DNA from: Candidatus Albibeggiatoa sp. nov. BB20
Lineage (GTDB): Bacteria; Pseudomonadota; Gammaproteobacteria; Beggiatoales; Beggiatoaceae
NCBI GenBank assembly: GCA_016744725.1
Contig: JADGDW010000119.1
Coordinates: 1-15,125, forward strand
Direction of reading: 5' to 3'
Length of the DNA: 15,125 nucleotides
Below are positions 14,453 through 15,125 of the stretch, in pieces. The notes under the pieces are model-generated. The model was not told the DNA's origin and made no database searches. It was given only the letters and a program-made list of their open reading frames with translations. Both the position numbers and the translations under genes were made by a program. The stretch's first letter is position 1; each line of letters starts with the position of its first letter.

Positions 14453-15125
14453 ATGAAACGACCTGAATTACTTGCTCCTGCAGGAAACCTAAGAAACCTG
14501 CGTTATGCTCTGGCTTACGGAGCTGATGCTGTTTACGCTGGTCAGCCGCGCTATAGTTTGCGAGTGAGAAATAATGATTTCAATAAACTAGAGAGTTTTG
14601 AACAGGCAATACAGGAAACGCATGACCACGGAAAGAAATTCTATGTTGCTGCCAACATCCTACCACACAATAGTAAACTCAAAACCGTTCTAGCTGATAT
14701 TGAACCTGTGATTAATATGCAGCCTGACGCGCTCATCATGGCCGACCCAGGCTTAATCATGATGGTACGTGAACGCTGGCCAGACATCCCCGTACATCTA
14801 TCAGTACAAGCCAATACCATGAATTATGCTAGCGTTAAATTTTGGCAACAATTGGGTTTAACTCGGATTATTTTATCCCGTGAATTGTCGCTGGAAGAAA
14901 TTGCTGAAATTCGCCAACAATGTCCTGATATGGAGTTAGAAGTGTTTGTGCATGGCGCATTGTGTATTGCTTACTCAGGTCGTTGTTTGCTCTCAGGTTA
15001 TATGAATCACCGTGATCCAAATCAAGGCACATGTACCAATGCCTGCCGCTGGGATTATAAAGTGAGTGAAGGTGAGACCGCTGATACAGGTGACATTGTG
15101 CCCAAGCAAGCCCTGGGCACAATGT
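14453..15125 (+). CDS. trhP: tRNA 5-hydroxyuridine synthesis protein TrhP, U32 peptidase family (partial)
   Basis: First 224 residues; the gene runs off the window (the family is about 450 aa). It closely follows E. coli TrhP (formerly YegQ): PELLAPAGNLRN near the start, YGADAVYAGQPRYSLR, HLSVQAN, and the U32 signature EVFVHGALC at 163-171. Cys171, Cys178, Cys194 and Cys198 (in HGALC, SGRC and GTCTNAC) match the conserved cysteines thought to hold an iron-sulfur cluster. TrhP takes part in prephenate-dependent hydroxylation of uridine 34 in tRNAs, the first step toward cmo5U or mo5U wobble bases. Despite the family name, protease activity is not expected. The start is fixed by similarity; upstream GAAG is a weak and distant ribosome-binding site. 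An 856-bp spacer precedes it, so it is the first gene of its unit. Confidence 0.95.
   Translation, partial: MKRPELLAPAGNLRNLRYALAYGADAVYAGQPRYSLRVRNNDFNKLESFEQAIQETHDHGKKFYVAANILPHNSKLKTVLADIEPVINMQPDALIMADPGLIMMVRERWPDIPVHLSVQANTMNYASVKFWQQLGLTRIILSRELSLEEIAEIRQQCPDMELEVFVHGALCIAYSGRCLLSGYMNHRDPNQGTCTNACRWDYKVSEGETADTGDIVPKQALGTM

Noticed and set aside
14868..15122. Minus-strand 84-codon frame at the right edge
   Set aside because: It is antisense to trhP, whose match to the family is unmistakable.

Overview
The window looks like chromosomal DNA of an AT-rich Gram-negative gammaproteobacterium. It carries kdsD (lipopolysaccharide Kdo synthesis), a trhP/yegQ gene very close to the enterobacterial type, a beta-class carbonic anhydrase, and very large exported repeat proteins of the 'choice-of-anchor D' kind. 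Together with the dispersed AGGACTG palindromes and GGGTGG inverted repeats, this suggests a large-genome filamentous sulfur bacterium (Beggiatoa/Thioploca/Thiothrix-like, Thiotrichales). That placement is an inference from style, not proof. No plasmid, phage, CRISPR array, rRNA or tRNA was seen.

Layout. At 5-592 (+) is an AhpD-like carboxymuconolactone decarboxylase family protein. A 374-bp gap holds two AGGACTG palindromes and a likely kdsD promoter. kdsD (967-1953, +, TTG start) stands alone, away from its usual kdsC/lpt neighbours. On the minus strand come a 115-aa helical protein of unknown function (2038-2385) and, just upstream of it, a 2347-aa secreted mosaic protein (2453-9496). The mosaic has a signal peptide, a P/Homo-B-like domain, nine ASH/choice-of-anchor D repeats, three InlB-like repeats, an acidic proline-rich linker, a beta-helix (bactofilin/hexapeptide-like) segment, an unassigned domain and a beta-propeller-like C-terminus. 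Divergent from it is a DUF2201-type metallopeptidase-like plus VWA protein (9722-10999, +). Convergent with that is a beta-carbonic anhydrase (11136-11768, -), and behind it a 531-aa secreted protein (12001-13596, -) with a PPC-like N-terminal module and two tandem HdeA-like C-terminal modules. An 856-bp gene-poor stretch follows with a 121-bp MITE-like element. The window ends inside trhP (14453 onwards, +).

How the genes relate. No single pathway links the window: core genes (kdsD, trhP), two small-molecule enzymes or redox proteins, and two exported proteins sit mostly as single transcription units. The gene pair most likely to be co-transcribed is the giant exoprotein with the 115-aa protein, separated by 67 bp holding a strong 17-bp-arm hairpin. 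The most unusual content is the architecture of the giant protein, the duplicated HdeA-like module in the 531-aa protein, and the family of AGGACTG palindromes, one copy of which appears to serve as a terminator.
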